Shown: positions 7,872 to 15,245 of the stretch, one piece after another | Numbering within the stretch: position 1 is the stretch's first letter | Layout: each line of letters opens with the position of its first letter | Virus record (IMG/VR): IMGVR_UViG_3300048104_000385 | Coordinates: 1 to 45,855 of that record | Source: a virus | Length of the DNA stretch: 45,855 bases | Reading direction: 5' to 3' (one strand) | The notes under the pieces: model-generated | Databases searched by the model: none | The model's input: the letters and a program-made list of their open reading frames with translations, nothing else | What the model was told of the DNA's origin: nothing | Made by a program: the position numbers and the translations under genes

Positions 7872-8210
7872 ATGAAAGAATCACTAAAAGTATTACAAGA
7901 ATGTGCCGAACTTCAGGCAAAGAAAAGTAATGACTATCAAAATCCAAACTCCAGGATTAAACAAGCAGATTACTACCCTCGTGGTGTAGCTTCAATCCTG
8001 GACATTATCCATGCTAAAACTCTCAGAATGTTCTCAGTTCTAGAAGCTATGGAATCAGATCCTGACTACAACCCAAACTTTGAATCACTAGAAGACTCTG
8101 GTAAAGATTTAATTAACTATGCTTCATTTATGGTTGCATATATGAGAGGTGGTATCGACGGCCAATCAGAAGACAATGACTTTTTAAATAGGAACAAAAA
8201 TGAATCTTGA
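7872..8210 (+). CDS. DUF1599 / nucleotide-modification-associated domain protein
   Basis: The 112-residue helical protein contains the pattern AKKSNDYQN (16-24), RGVASILDIIHAKTLRMFS (37-55) and ESLEDSGKDLINYASFMVAY (74-93), which I recognise as the DUF1599 family, associated with nucleotide modification and related in style to all-alpha NTP pyrophosphatases. It is the first gene after promoter 7817 and overlaps the dCMP hydroxymethylase gene by 11 bases. This suggests a role in nucleotide pool control for modified DNA. The biochemical activity is unknown. Confidence 0.7.
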   Translation: MKESLKVLQECAELQAKKSNDYQNPNSRIKQADYYPRGVASILDIIHAKTLRMFSVLEAMESDPDYNPNFESLEDSGKDLINYASFMVAYMRGGIDGQSEDNDFLNRNKNES

Positions 8211-8865
8211 AATCGACCAACTAAGAACTTATTTTCACAACGAACTTCGTAATGAAAGATTTACTGTAGACAGAAATGGCAGTAAAACAATCGAGTTAAT
8301 TGGTGCTTCGTTTTATGCTGATGAACCAGCTATATTTGGTGTTCCAAACAAAGCTTACATTGATGCAGAACTAAATTGGTATAACAGCCAATCTACAAAC
8401 ATTAATGATATCTATTTGGATAGCGATAAAGAACCACCTGCAGCATGGAAGATGACTGCTAATGAACATGGCGAAATCAATTCAAACTATGGTCATTTAA
8501 TTTATTCAGACAAATACGGTGCACAATTTGATATGGCACTATCTGAATTGTTACAAAACCCAGATTCGCGTAGAGCATCAATGATCTATACAAGACCAAG
8601 TATATGGTGTGAATATAACGAAAATGGTAAAAACGATTTTATATGTACAAACTCTGTTACATATTATATCCGTGAAGGTAAACTCGATTGTGTTGTACAA
8701 ATGCGATCTAATGATGTTATCTTTGGTTATCGTAATGATTATGCATGGCAGAAAGCAGTACTTGATGATATGGCGTATATGCTAAAAGTATTTCCAGGTG
8801 ATATTGTTTGGCAAGTACAAAACTTACATGTGTACGAAAGACATTTTAATTTGGTAAACCGATGA
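8200..8865 (+). CDS. 42: Deoxycytidylate hydroxymethylase (gp42 type)
   Basis: The 221-residue protein belongs to the thymidylate synthase superfamily but matches T4 gp42: IELIGASFYADEPAIFG (31-47), EINSNYG (92-98), NPDSRRASMIYTRPS (120-134), CTN with catalytic Cys149, MRSNDVIFGYRNDYAWQ (168-184) and LHVYERHF. Asp180 stands where thymidylate synthases have the dUMP-reading Asn; T4 hydroxymethylase has Asp there, giving dCMP specificity. It would make 5-hydroxymethyl-dCMP from dCMP and methylene-tetrahydrofolate. A separate ThyX at 16783 covers dTMP synthesis, which supports this call over ThyA. It lacks the C-terminal tail of the T4 protein (246 residues). Confidence 0.88.
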   Translation: MNLEIDQLRTYFHNELRNERFTVDRNGSKTIELIGASFYADEPAIFGVPNKAYIDAELNWYNSQSTNINDIYLDSDKEPPAAWKMTANEHGEINSNYGHLIYSDKYGAQFDMALSELLQNPDSRRASMIYTRPSIWCEYNENGKNDFICTNSVTYYIREGKLDCVVQMRSNDVIFGYRNDYAWQKAVLDDMAYMLKVFPGDIVWQVQNLHVYERHFNLVNR

Positions 8866-8913
8866 GCAATAAATGGGAATTCCCGAAGTTTGAAGCGATG
8901 AGCAATAAATGGG
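8862..8913 (+). repeat. Duplicated start region of the dCMP deaminase gene
   Basis: A 16-base segment beginning ATGAGCAATAAATGGG occurs at 8862 and again at 8898, in the same frame, so that the protein reads MSNKW twice. It looks like a short in-frame tandem duplication or insertion at the gene start. Confidence 0.85.
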
Positions 8914-9341
8914 ACAATAGATACTTAAACCTAGCTAGGGAAGTTTCAACTTGGTCAAAAGATCCAAGTACTCAAGTAGGTGCAGTTGCTATTGGAGAAA
9001 AGGGACAAGTATTAGCACAAGGCTATAATGGTTTCCCTAGAGGTGTTAATGATTCACTTGAAAGATACAACGATAAAGAAGTAAAATATCGCTATGTAGT
9101 TCATGCAGAAATGAATTGTATCTATAATGCTACATTTACTGGAGCATCTCTAAACAACGCTACAATGTATGTTTGGGGTTTACCAGTTTGTAATGAATGT
9201 GCAAAGGGATTAGCTCAAGTTGGAGTTAAGAGGGTAGTATCACCTAAGACAGTTGCAGATGTACCAGACAAATGGAAGATATCAGCAATTAACACGGTTG
9301 ATTTATTAAAGGAGGTTGGTATAACGTATGACTTCATTTAA
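8862..9341 (+). CDS. cd: Deoxycytidylate deaminase
   Basis: The 159-residue protein has the zinc-dependent deaminase motifs HAEMNCIYNA (zinc His and catalytic Glu) and PVCNECAKGL (two zinc Cys), with an N-terminal STWSKDPSTQVGAVAI typical of dCMP deaminases. It converts dCMP to dUMP, supplying dTMP synthesis (ThyX) and competing with the upstream dCMP hydroxymethylase for dCMP. The first ATG (8862) overlaps the gp42 stop codon, but a near-duplicate start (ATG 8898, same MSNKW peptide) lies 36 bases downstream and could be the true start. Confidence 0.92.
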   Translation: MSNKWEFPKFEAMSNKWDNRYLNLAREVSTWSKDPSTQVGAVAIGEKGQVLAQGYNGFPRGVNDSLERYNDKEVKYRYVVHAEMNCIYNATFTGASLNNATMYVWGLPVCNECAKGLAQVGVKRVVSPKTVADVPDKWKISAINTVDLLKEVGITYDFI

Positions 9342-9582
9342 TGAACAGTTACTGTATAAGAAAAACAGAAGAAATCCTAAGTTTAAAGATTACACTAAAG
9401 AAGATTTAGAAAATCATATCGAAAGCTTTCAAAAAGATTTACATAAATTACATATATTAAATGCACCAGAATCAATAAAACTAAATAAACAGAACATGCT
9501 TGGTGAAATTGTAAAAGAATATAAAGTACGATACGATAAAGGCGAATTTCAATACACAGGAGAAATCTCAAAGGATGAGTGA
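9328..9582 (+). CDS. Small charged hypothetical protein
   Basis: The 84-residue protein is rich in Lys, Glu and Asn and is predicted to be helical, with no recognised motif. An AAAGGAGG Shine-Dalgarno lies inside the end of the deaminase gene, which this gene overlaps by 14 bases, so translation is well supported. It lies in the middle of the putative DNA-modification operon; any link to that pathway is by position only. Confidence 0.7.
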   Translation: MTSFNEQLLYKKNRRNPKFKDYTKEDLENHIESFQKDLHKLHILNAPESIKLNKQNMLGEIVKEYKVRYDKGEFQYTGEISKDE

Positions 9583-9874
9583 TTATAGCGAAGAAGAATT
9601 AGCTAATTCAAAAAGAATTTTTAAATCGGCAACACCAAAGTATACTTTAGATTGGTATATAAAATGGATAGCTTCAGTTGTAGTTTTAGCTGCAATGTCT
9701 TTACGAGGTGTCGAAGGATTTCAATTATGGGACTTAGGACTTAGTATCATAGGAATATTTCTATGGTTGATAGTATCGGTCTTATGGAAAGATAGAGCAC
9801 TTATTTTATTAAATGGTGCTGGATTATTTTTACTAATTAAAAATTTAGTAATGCATTTAGTGAACGGAGGATAA
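9575..9874 (+). CDS. Three-helix membrane protein
   Basis: After a charged N-terminus (residues 1-28) the 99-residue protein has three hydrophobic segments: about 29-44 (WIASVVVLAAMSL), 51-69 (LGLSIIGIFLWLIVSVLW) and 74-95 (ALILLNGAGLFLLIKNLVMHLV). It is an integral membrane protein of unknown function. It overlaps the previous gene by eight bases and abuts the glycosyltransferase gene, so it is co-transcribed with the sugar genes. A transporter role is not supported by any motif. Confidence 0.7.
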   Translation: MSDYSEEELANSKRIFKSATPKYTLDWYIKWIASVVVLAAMSLRGVEGFQLWDLGLSIIGIFLWLIVSVLWKDRALILLNGAGLFLLIKNLVMHLVNGG

Positions 9875-10708
9875 ATGGAACACTTAATTATACCTACATT
9901 AGGTAGGATGGACAAACAAAGAACTTACAATAACTTACCAGAAAAGTATCAAAAACTAGTAAAGTTTATAGTTCAAGATCATGAGTACGCTCCTATGAGA
10001 GAGCGATATGGTGATGCTGTAGTAAAACTACCTAAGGAAATTTCTAGGCTATCGCCAACACGGCAATGGATTTGGGATGAGTTTTATGGAACAAGGCACA
10101 TGGTTTTAGACGATGACTTTGAGTACTTTAAATATAAAGGGCCAGCACCTGAAGGTATGGACACTAAATGGGAAACCAAGGATATGACAGAAGAAGAGTT
10201 TGACGATGCTTTTGCTACATTCGATAAATGGATAAAAGAAGAAAAGATTTATCACGGTGGATTCTCAACATCATGGGTTGTACCAGATCTAAAGTATTGG
10301 CCTCACCAAAATAACGTAAGGATTATGACTAACTGTTATTTTGATTCTAAAAATTTACCAAGAAATCTTATATGGGATAGGTTAGAAACCTCTCAAGATT
10401 TTGATGCTAATCTTCAATTGCTTACTCAAGGGTTTGCAAATAGGATTACCACAAGGTATCGTGTTAGCGTAACAGCGACTAACACTGCAGGTGGTTGTTC
10501 AAATTATAGAACAATCGAATTAAGTAATAAAGTGCATCAGCAGTTAGCTGAAATTTATCCAGATTACGTTGCTCTAAAAAGTAAGGTATTGGCTAATGGA
10601 CCATGGAAAGGACAAGACAGAATTACTTGTCATATTAGCTGGTCAAAAGCTTATAAAGATGCAATTAAAAAACAACAAGAATCAAGTTTGGAGACATTTT
10701 TCGGATGA
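9875..10708 (+). CDS. GT-A fold glycosyltransferase-like protein, possible DNA (hmC) glycosyltransferase
   Basis: The 277-residue protein begins with a strand ending in IIPTLGR (5-11), followed by a QRTYNNLP turn, SPTRQWIWD (60-68) and HMVLDDDFEYF (75-85), whose DDD fits the metal-binding DxD of GT-A glycosyltransferases. The layout recalls the TET-associated glycosyltransferases of phages that decorate 5-hydroxymethylcytosine in DNA. The neighbours supply hydroxymethyl-dCMP (gp42) and nucleotide sugars (11910, 12704), making DNA glycosylation a coherent inference. It could instead act on another phage or host target. An AACGGAGG Shine-Dalgarno supports the start. Confidence 0.65.
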   Translation: MEHLIIPTLGRMDKQRTYNNLPEKYQKLVKFIVQDHEYAPMRERYGDAVVKLPKEISRLSPTRQWIWDEFYGTRHMVLDDDFEYFKYKGPAPEGMDTKWETKDMTEEEFDDAFATFDKWIKEEKIYHGGFSTSWVVPDLKYWPHQNNVRIMTNCYFDSKNLPRNLIWDRLETSQDFDANLQLLTQGFANRITTRYRVSVTATNTAGGCSNYRTIELSNKVHQQLAEIYPDYVALKSKVLANGPWKGQDRITCHISWSKAYKDAIKKQQESSLETFFG

Positions 10709-11913
10709 AACACGCAGGTATAGTACCACTAATTGGTGGTGAAATTTTGGCATCAGCAGATGCTTATGGAACAGACCCAGAATATTTAATGACATATTCT
10801 GGATTTATGGCTAATGAAACGCACCTTTTAAATTATTATAAGGAACAAGGGAAGGATATTCCATATCATATTTTAGATGAAACTTCTGAAAAAATGGAAA
10901 ATGTGGACATTGTCTCTTCAGTTTGTCCATGTGCTGGATTAAGTACTTACCATAACTCACATGGTGAACAGAACGAAAACAACCAGTGGATGGAAAAATC
11001 ATCTGAATACGTTTTAAAGGAAGTTAAACCAAAGGTATTATGGGGAGAGAATGCTCCAGGATTATCTGGAAAGATTGGTAAATTTATGAGAGAAAAGCTC
11101 TATAAAATTGGCCAAGATAATGGTTATAACTTTTCGATTTATTTAACTAAAAGTTTACAGCATGGTAATCCACAATATCGTAAAAGAACATTCTTTTTCT
11201 TTTGGAAGAAAGATGAATTTAACGATAGGATCCCATTGTTTAACTATTATAATAAAGAAAGACCATTGATTCAAGATCTAATTAAAGGTGTTAACACTAA
11301 CTTTCAAACACAAGTTTTAAACCAAAAGACACCTTCGCAGGATGATCCATATTATAAGTATACCCTAGAAGTTGAATCTAAATGTACTCATGCTGAATTT
11401 GTTGAAAGGCATTCCCATGAAGAAAAATCTATTAATGTAGAATCTAGGTTAATGAAACTAGGTCATGATCATCTTAAACTTGCTGAATGGATGGATCAAT
11501 ATCCTCAGTTTGAAAGAGAAGCTGCAAAGGCTAGACGTAAAGCAGGTAAAATTGCATCAGGCGGTGGAATCATGCTTAGAGGTACAATTATTCCAATTAA
11601 TTATATTGGAGCATTTGTTGTGCATTTACCTAAGGTTATTGCTCATCCAACTGAAGATAGATACTTAAATGTTGCTGAAGGTAAAGCTATTATGGGATTA
11701 CCCTTAGATATGGAAGTACTAGATGTAGAAAAGAACTACAATCATATTTGCCAAAATGTTCCATTTGCAACAGCAAGGGATATGGCAGTAGAAGTTAAAG
11801 CAGTATTAGAAGGTAAAAGAGATAGTGTTGAAACAAGTTACTTATTTCAAAACAATTTAAACAGAAGTTATGATTATAAAAGAGAAGAAAATAGTTTGGA
11901 GGCATTTTTATGA
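10705..11913 (+). CDS. C5-cytosine DNA methyltransferase family protein
   Basis: The 402-residue protein has C5-methyltransferase motifs: a degenerate SAM motif I (VPLIGGEILA, 7-16), motif IV CPCAGLS with catalytic Cys76, motif VI ENAPG (115-119), motif VIII QYRKR (157-161), a variable target-recognition region (about 200-330) and motifs IX-X near NVPFATARDMA. It should transfer a group to C5 of cytosine in DNA. Its position between a putative hmC glycosyltransferase and sugar-nucleotide genes is odd, because a genome containing hydroxymethylcytosine would leave few free C5 positions. It overlaps both neighbours by four bases. Confidence 0.85.
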   Translation: MKHAGIVPLIGGEILASADAYGTDPEYLMTYSGFMANETHLLNYYKEQGKDIPYHILDETSEKMENVDIVSSVCPCAGLSTYHNSHGEQNENNQWMEKSSEYVLKEVKPKVLWGENAPGLSGKIGKFMREKLYKIGQDNGYNFSIYLTKSLQHGNPQYRKRTFFFFWKKDEFNDRIPLFNYYNKERPLIQDLIKGVNTNFQTQVLNQKTPSQDDPYYKYTLEVESKCTHAEFVERHSHEEKSINVESRLMKLGHDHLKLAEWMDQYPQFEREAAKARRKAGKIASGGGIMLRGTIIPINYIGAFVVHLPKVIAHPTEDRYLNVAEGKAIMGLPLDMEVLDVEKNYNHICQNVPFATARDMAVEVKAVLEGKRDSVETSYLFQNNLNRSYDYKREENSLEAFL

Positions 11914-12704
11914 TGAGAATATTATTAACAGGAAGCAAAAGTGGACCAAGGAAGGGTTTTATTGGAAGCAGATTTGCTAAAAAGTATGGTGATCAATATG
12001 AGATTGTAGAGTACACTGCAGATATTAGAAATGCAGAAGGTATTATTGTAAGCGATTTTGATTTCGTAATACACCTTGCAGCTTTGGCTGGAGTTCGAAG
12101 ATCACATGAAATTCCACAAGAATATTGGAAAACTAATGTAGAAGCATCTAAGTATATTTTTGAAGCATGCGAAAAGGCTAATGTTCCAATCATATATGCT
12201 TCATCATCAAGTGTTTATGAATGGTGGTTATCACCTTATGCTGCTACAAAATATGCTATGGAAGCTATAGCACCTAAGAATTCTATTGGATTAAGATTCC
12301 ATACGGTGTATGGTCCTGATAGCAGAGAAGATATGTTATACGATGCGCTTTTAAGAAAAGATCCAAAGTTAACATACCTAACTAATCACACTAGAGATTG
12401 GACTCATGTTGATGACGTATGCAGTGCAATAGATATTTGCATAACATACTTTGATATGATAGTTCACAATAAAGCAATTGATGTCGGTAATGGTAAACCT
12501 GTTACAGTAAAAGAAATGGCTGATAAAGTTTGGCCAGAGAATAATTTACCACTAAAAGAAGTTACTGGTGAACGACAAGATACATGTGCTGATCCAACAA
12601 TTTTAACTAAATTTGGTTGGGTTGCAAACCACCATGTATTAGAAGATGATTATAAAACGCAAACAATGAAACAATTAGACTTAAACTGGGATGGTAATAT
12701 ATAA
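11910..12704 (+). CDS. Nucleotide-sugar epimerase/decarboxylase (extended SDR), compact
   Basis: The 264-residue protein has an NAD-binding TG...GFIGS loop (7-20) carrying an unusual insert (SKSGPRK), HLAALAGV (55-62), SSSSVY (98-103), the catalytic YAATK (Y110, K114), LRFHTVYGP and a RDWTHVDDVCSAI segment. These mark the extended SDR group acting on UDP-sugars such as UDP-glucuronate 4-epimerase or UDP-xylose synthase. The loop between SSSVY and the catalytic Tyr is about 20 residues shorter than usual. It is followed directly by UDP-glucose dehydrogenase, whose product UDP-glucuronate is a likely substrate. Confidence 0.82.
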   Translation: MMRILLTGSKSGPRKGFIGSRFAKKYGDQYEIVEYTADIRNAEGIIVSDFDFVIHLAALAGVRRSHEIPQEYWKTNVEASKYIFEACEKANVPIIYASSSSVYEWWLSPYAATKYAMEAIAPKNSIGLRFHTVYGPDSREDMLYDALLRKDPKLTYLTNHTRDWTHVDDVCSAIDICITYFDMIVHNKAIDVGNGKPVTVKEMADKVWPENNLPLKEVTGERQDTCADPTILTKFGWVANHHVLEDDYKTQTMKQLDLNWDGNI

Positions 12705-13558
12705 TGAGATTAGCAATTATAGGGCATGGTTTTGTAGGTAAAGCAGTTGATTATGGATTTAGTAATCAGCAAGTAGAAAAAAGAATTTTAGATCCAAAGT
12801 ATGCTCATACTGATAATGATCAATACAAATTAAAAGATTGGAAACCTGATTTAATTTTCGTGTGTGTTCCTACACCTATGGGCGATGATGGTAATATCAA
12901 TAGCAGTATTTTAAAATCTGTAATGGATAATCTTGATGAATGCTTAAAGGAAACACTAATTGTTATTAAATCAACTGTTACACCAAATGTAATAGCTGAA
13001 TACAAATTTTGGAATAACGTTGTGTATAATCCAGAATTTTTAACAGAAAAGTCTGCATGTGAACAATTTGTAAATCCTGAGTTTCATATCTTTGGTGGAG
13101 ACATATATAATACTAAAAGGTTAGAAGAATTCTACGAAAAATATAGTTTATGTACACCATGCCCATCTTATCATATGAACCATGAAGAAGCTTCTTTGGT
13201 TAAATACACAATCAATTCATTCCTAGCAACTAAGATTACATTCTTTAATCAGCTCTACGATCTATGTAGAACTAACGGCGATGTCAATTTCAATACTATT
13301 ATTAAAGCAGTTGGTGCTGATAATAGAATTGCACCTTCGCATACTAAGGTTCCAGGATTTGATGGAAAGCAAGGATACGGTGGTGCATGTTTTCCTAAAG
13401 ATACTTTGGCTTTTGCAAAGTTCAGCGATGAGCTTTCTCTTTTGGCCAAAGCAATTGAGATAAACAATACGTATAGATCTCAATATGAAAGAGACGAAAG
13501 AGAAAAAGAACAAAATATTCAATTTAACCATGTACAATTAAACCAAAATATGGTATAA
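12704..13558 (+). CDS. UDP-glucose 6-dehydrogenase family protein, lacking the C-terminal domain
   Basis: The 284-residue protein has a Rossmann start (RLAIIGHGFVGKAV), FVCVPTPMG (52-60), KSTVTP (89-94), NPEFLTEKSA (109-118), the central helical domain with KYTINSFLATKITFFNQ and the catalytic GYGGACFPKDT (Cys229). It would oxidise UDP-glucose to UDP-glucuronate using two NAD+. Full-length family members have a second C-terminal nucleotide-binding domain (about 390-450 residues in all), which is missing here. The last 11 residues are encoded by the promoter for the next gene, so the C-terminus may have been shaped by that promoter. It is the last gene of the putative modification operon. Confidence 0.88.
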   Translation: MRLAIIGHGFVGKAVDYGFSNQQVEKRILDPKYAHTDNDQYKLKDWKPDLIFVCVPTPMGDDGNINSSILKSVMDNLDECLKETLIVIKSTVTPNVIAEYKFWNNVVYNPEFLTEKSACEQFVNPEFHIFGGDIYNTKRLEEFYEKYSLCTPCPSYHMNHEEASLVKYTINSFLATKITFFNQLYDLCRTNGDVNFNTIIKAVGADNRIAPSHTKVPGFDGKQGYGGACFPKDTLAFAKFSDELSLLAKAIEINNTYRSQYERDEREKEQNIQFNHVQLNQNMV

Positions 13559-13559
13559 T
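13531..13559 (+). promoter_or_regulatory. TGTACA/extended -10 promoter for bS21 and replication genes
   Basis: TGTACA (13531-13536), 17-base spacer, TATGG-TATAAT (13554-13559). It lies inside the end of the dehydrogenase gene, and the TAA stop of that gene is formed by the -10 element. Confidence 0.8.
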
Positions 13560-13583
13560 AGACTATATTAAACAAGGAGAACT

Positions 13584-13844
13584 ATGCCAAGTGTAGATTT
13601 AAGACCTCGTAAGAGGCACCCAAAAGATAAAAGGCCAGCATCAGAAATGCCATTTGATGTTGCTCTTAGAAAATTCAGAAAGGCAGTTGAAAGAGCTGGA
13701 ACTCTTCAAGATGTAAGACGAAAAGAGTTTTACGAAAAACCAACAGCCAAAAAGAAAAGGAAAAAAGCAGAAGCTTTAGCCAGATGGCGCAAAAAAGAAC
13801 GCTCAATGCAATTAAGACCTGAACGTGGTCGAGGAGGAAAATAA
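13584..13844 (+). CDS. rpsU: Phage-encoded ribosomal protein bS21
   Basis: The 86-residue basic protein contains the bS21 core almost unchanged in style: [18 protein letters not shown] (23-40) and [24 protein letters not shown]. Around it are an Arg/Lys-rich N-terminal extension ([16 protein letters not shown]) and an Arg-rich tail. bS21 sits near the 3' end of 16S rRNA in the 30S subunit and affects translation initiation. Phage copies can replace the host protein and steer ribosomes. It is the first gene after promoter 13531 with an AAGGAG Shine-Dalgarno and is coupled to uvsX through a one-base overlap. Confidence 0.95.
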   Translation: MPSVDLRPRKRHPKDKRPASEMPFDVALRKFRKAVERAGTLQDVRRKEFYEKPTAKKKRKKAEALARWRKKERSMQLRPERGRGGK

Positions 13845-14911
13845 TGGGCATAATGGATAAACTTAAAAAGAACTCTAGAATTAAAGGTACAGATACTCTA
13901 GAAAAATCAATATACTTTGGTGAAAAGGATATAGTTTCAACTAGTGTACCAATGATAAACGTCGCACTTTCAGGAGATGTCGATGGTGGTTTATCATCTG
14001 GTCTAACAGTTTTAGCAGGTCCAAGTAAACATTTTAAAACCTCGTTTGCGTTATTGATGGCTGGAGCATATATGAAAGAACATGAAGATGCAGTTATGCT
14101 ATTTTATGATTCTGAATTTGGTTCACCACAATCTTACTTTGAATCCTTTGGAATTGATGTTTCAAGGGTATTACACACACCAATCACAGACGTAGAGCAA
14201 CTAAAGTTTGATTTAGTTAACCAATTAGATACGATTGAAAGAGATGATAAAGTTATTGTCGTAATCGATTCTATTGGTAACCTAGCTTCTAAGAAAGAAT
14301 TAGAAGATGCATTAAACGAAAAATCAGTTGCTGATATGTCAAGAGCTAAAGCACTAAAGGGATTATTCAGAATGGTCACTCCTTATCTGACTATGAAGAA
14401 TATCCCTTTACTTGCTGTTAATCATACATACCAAGAAATTGGATTGTTTCCTAAAGCAGTTGTATCAGGTGGTACTGGAATCTACTATTCAGCTGATAAC
14501 ATTTGGATTATTGGTAGAAGGCAGAACAAAAAAGGATCCGAAGTTAAAGGATATGACTTTGTTGTTAATGTTGAAAAATCAAGGTTTGTAAAAGAAAAAT
14601 CTAAGATTCCAATTAGTGTAACATGGGAAGGTGGTATTTCAGAATACAGTGGCTTACTCGATGTAGCTCTAGCTGGAAATTATGTTGCTAAACCAAGCAA
14701 TGGTTGGTACTGTAGAGTTGATAGAGAAACAGGTGAGTTGTTAGATCCAAAGGTAAGAGAAAAAGATACTCTTGATCAAGAATTTTGGACTCCAATTTTT
14801 GAAGGAACTGATTTTAAGAAATTTATTAAAGGCCATTATCAAATAGGCCAGAAGCCATTAATTGCAATGGACGAAGATTTCACTGTACTTTCAGAGGAAG
14901 ATGATGTATAA
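13844..14911 (+). CDS. uvsX: UvsX RecA-like recombinase
   Basis: The 355-residue protein has the UvsX version of Walker A (AGPSKHFKTS, about 57-66), the segment MLFYDSEFGSP, Walker B-like VIVVIDSIGNL, and AVNHTYQEIG and the VVSGGTGIYYSADNIWIIGR region typical of T4 UvsX. It forms filaments on ssDNA and drives strand invasion for recombination-dependent replication and repair. Length is close to T4 UvsX (391) but shorter at the C-terminus, which is acidic (EDFTVLSEEDDV), as in RecA. It overlaps the next gene by eight bases and precedes the helicase, as in T4. Confidence 0.97.
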   Translation: MGIMDKLKKNSRIKGTDTLEKSIYFGEKDIVSTSVPMINVALSGDVDGGLSSGLTVLAGPSKHFKTSFALLMAGAYMKEHEDAVMLFYDSEFGSPQSYFESFGIDVSRVLHTPITDVEQLKFDLVNQLDTIERDDKVIVVIDSIGNLASKKELEDALNEKSVADMSRAKALKGLFRMVTPYLTMKNIPLLAVNHTYQEIGLFPKAVVSGGTGIYYSADNIWIIGRRQNKKGSEVKGYDFVVNVEKSRFVKEKSKIPISVTWEGGISEYSGLLDVALAGNYVAKPSNGWYCRVDRETGELLDPKVREKDTLDQEFWTPIFEGTDFKKFIKGHYQIGQKPLIAMDEDFTVLSEEDDV

Positions 14912-15245
14912 TATATCAGATAGCGATTTTACATTAGTAGAAAATCCTGAATCAGATTTCTACGGAGTAAAGCTTTTAACCGGAAAGTACAAAGACGTTA
15001 CAGTTGTTTATGGAAAGGTTTCAATAAAAGAAGATGAAGCACTTGATATTGGAACCTTAGAGTTTACTTGGACCTGTATTGATCCAGCTGAATTTAATGA
15101 TAAAGAACTTAATAAAAACGAAGAGTTTAACAATCATTTAGGCGACGTACTTACATATATTATATCTGATTCATTGGAAAAAAAGAAGGGACAAATTGGA
15201 CATATCAACGCAAATACCGACACACGTACTCAATCATCTACTTAA
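14904..15245 (+). CDS. Hypothetical protein in the gene 40 position between uvsX and 41
   Basis: The 113-residue acidic protein (YNISDSDFTLVENPESDFYGVKLLTG...) is beta-rich in its first half and helical near the end. ATG 14904 is preferred to ATG 14901 because it places GAGGA five bases upstream. It lies between uvsX and the gp41 helicase, the place of T4 gene 40, and overlaps both neighbours. No sequence resemblance to gp40 can be claimed. Conserved small proteins occupy this position in marine T4-like phages, so a helper role in replication or recombination is possible. Confidence 0.65.
   Translation: MYNISDSDFTLVENPESDFYGVKLLTGKYKDVTVVYGKVSIKEDEALDIGTLEFTWTCIDPAEFNDKELNKNEEFNNHLGDVLTYIISDSLEKKKGQIGHINANTDTRTQSST

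Noticed and set aside
8200-8865. Thymidylate synthase ThyA
   Set aside because: The fold family fits, but Asp180 replaces the dUMP-specific Asn, the sequence matches T4 gp42 block by block, and the phage already has ThyX.
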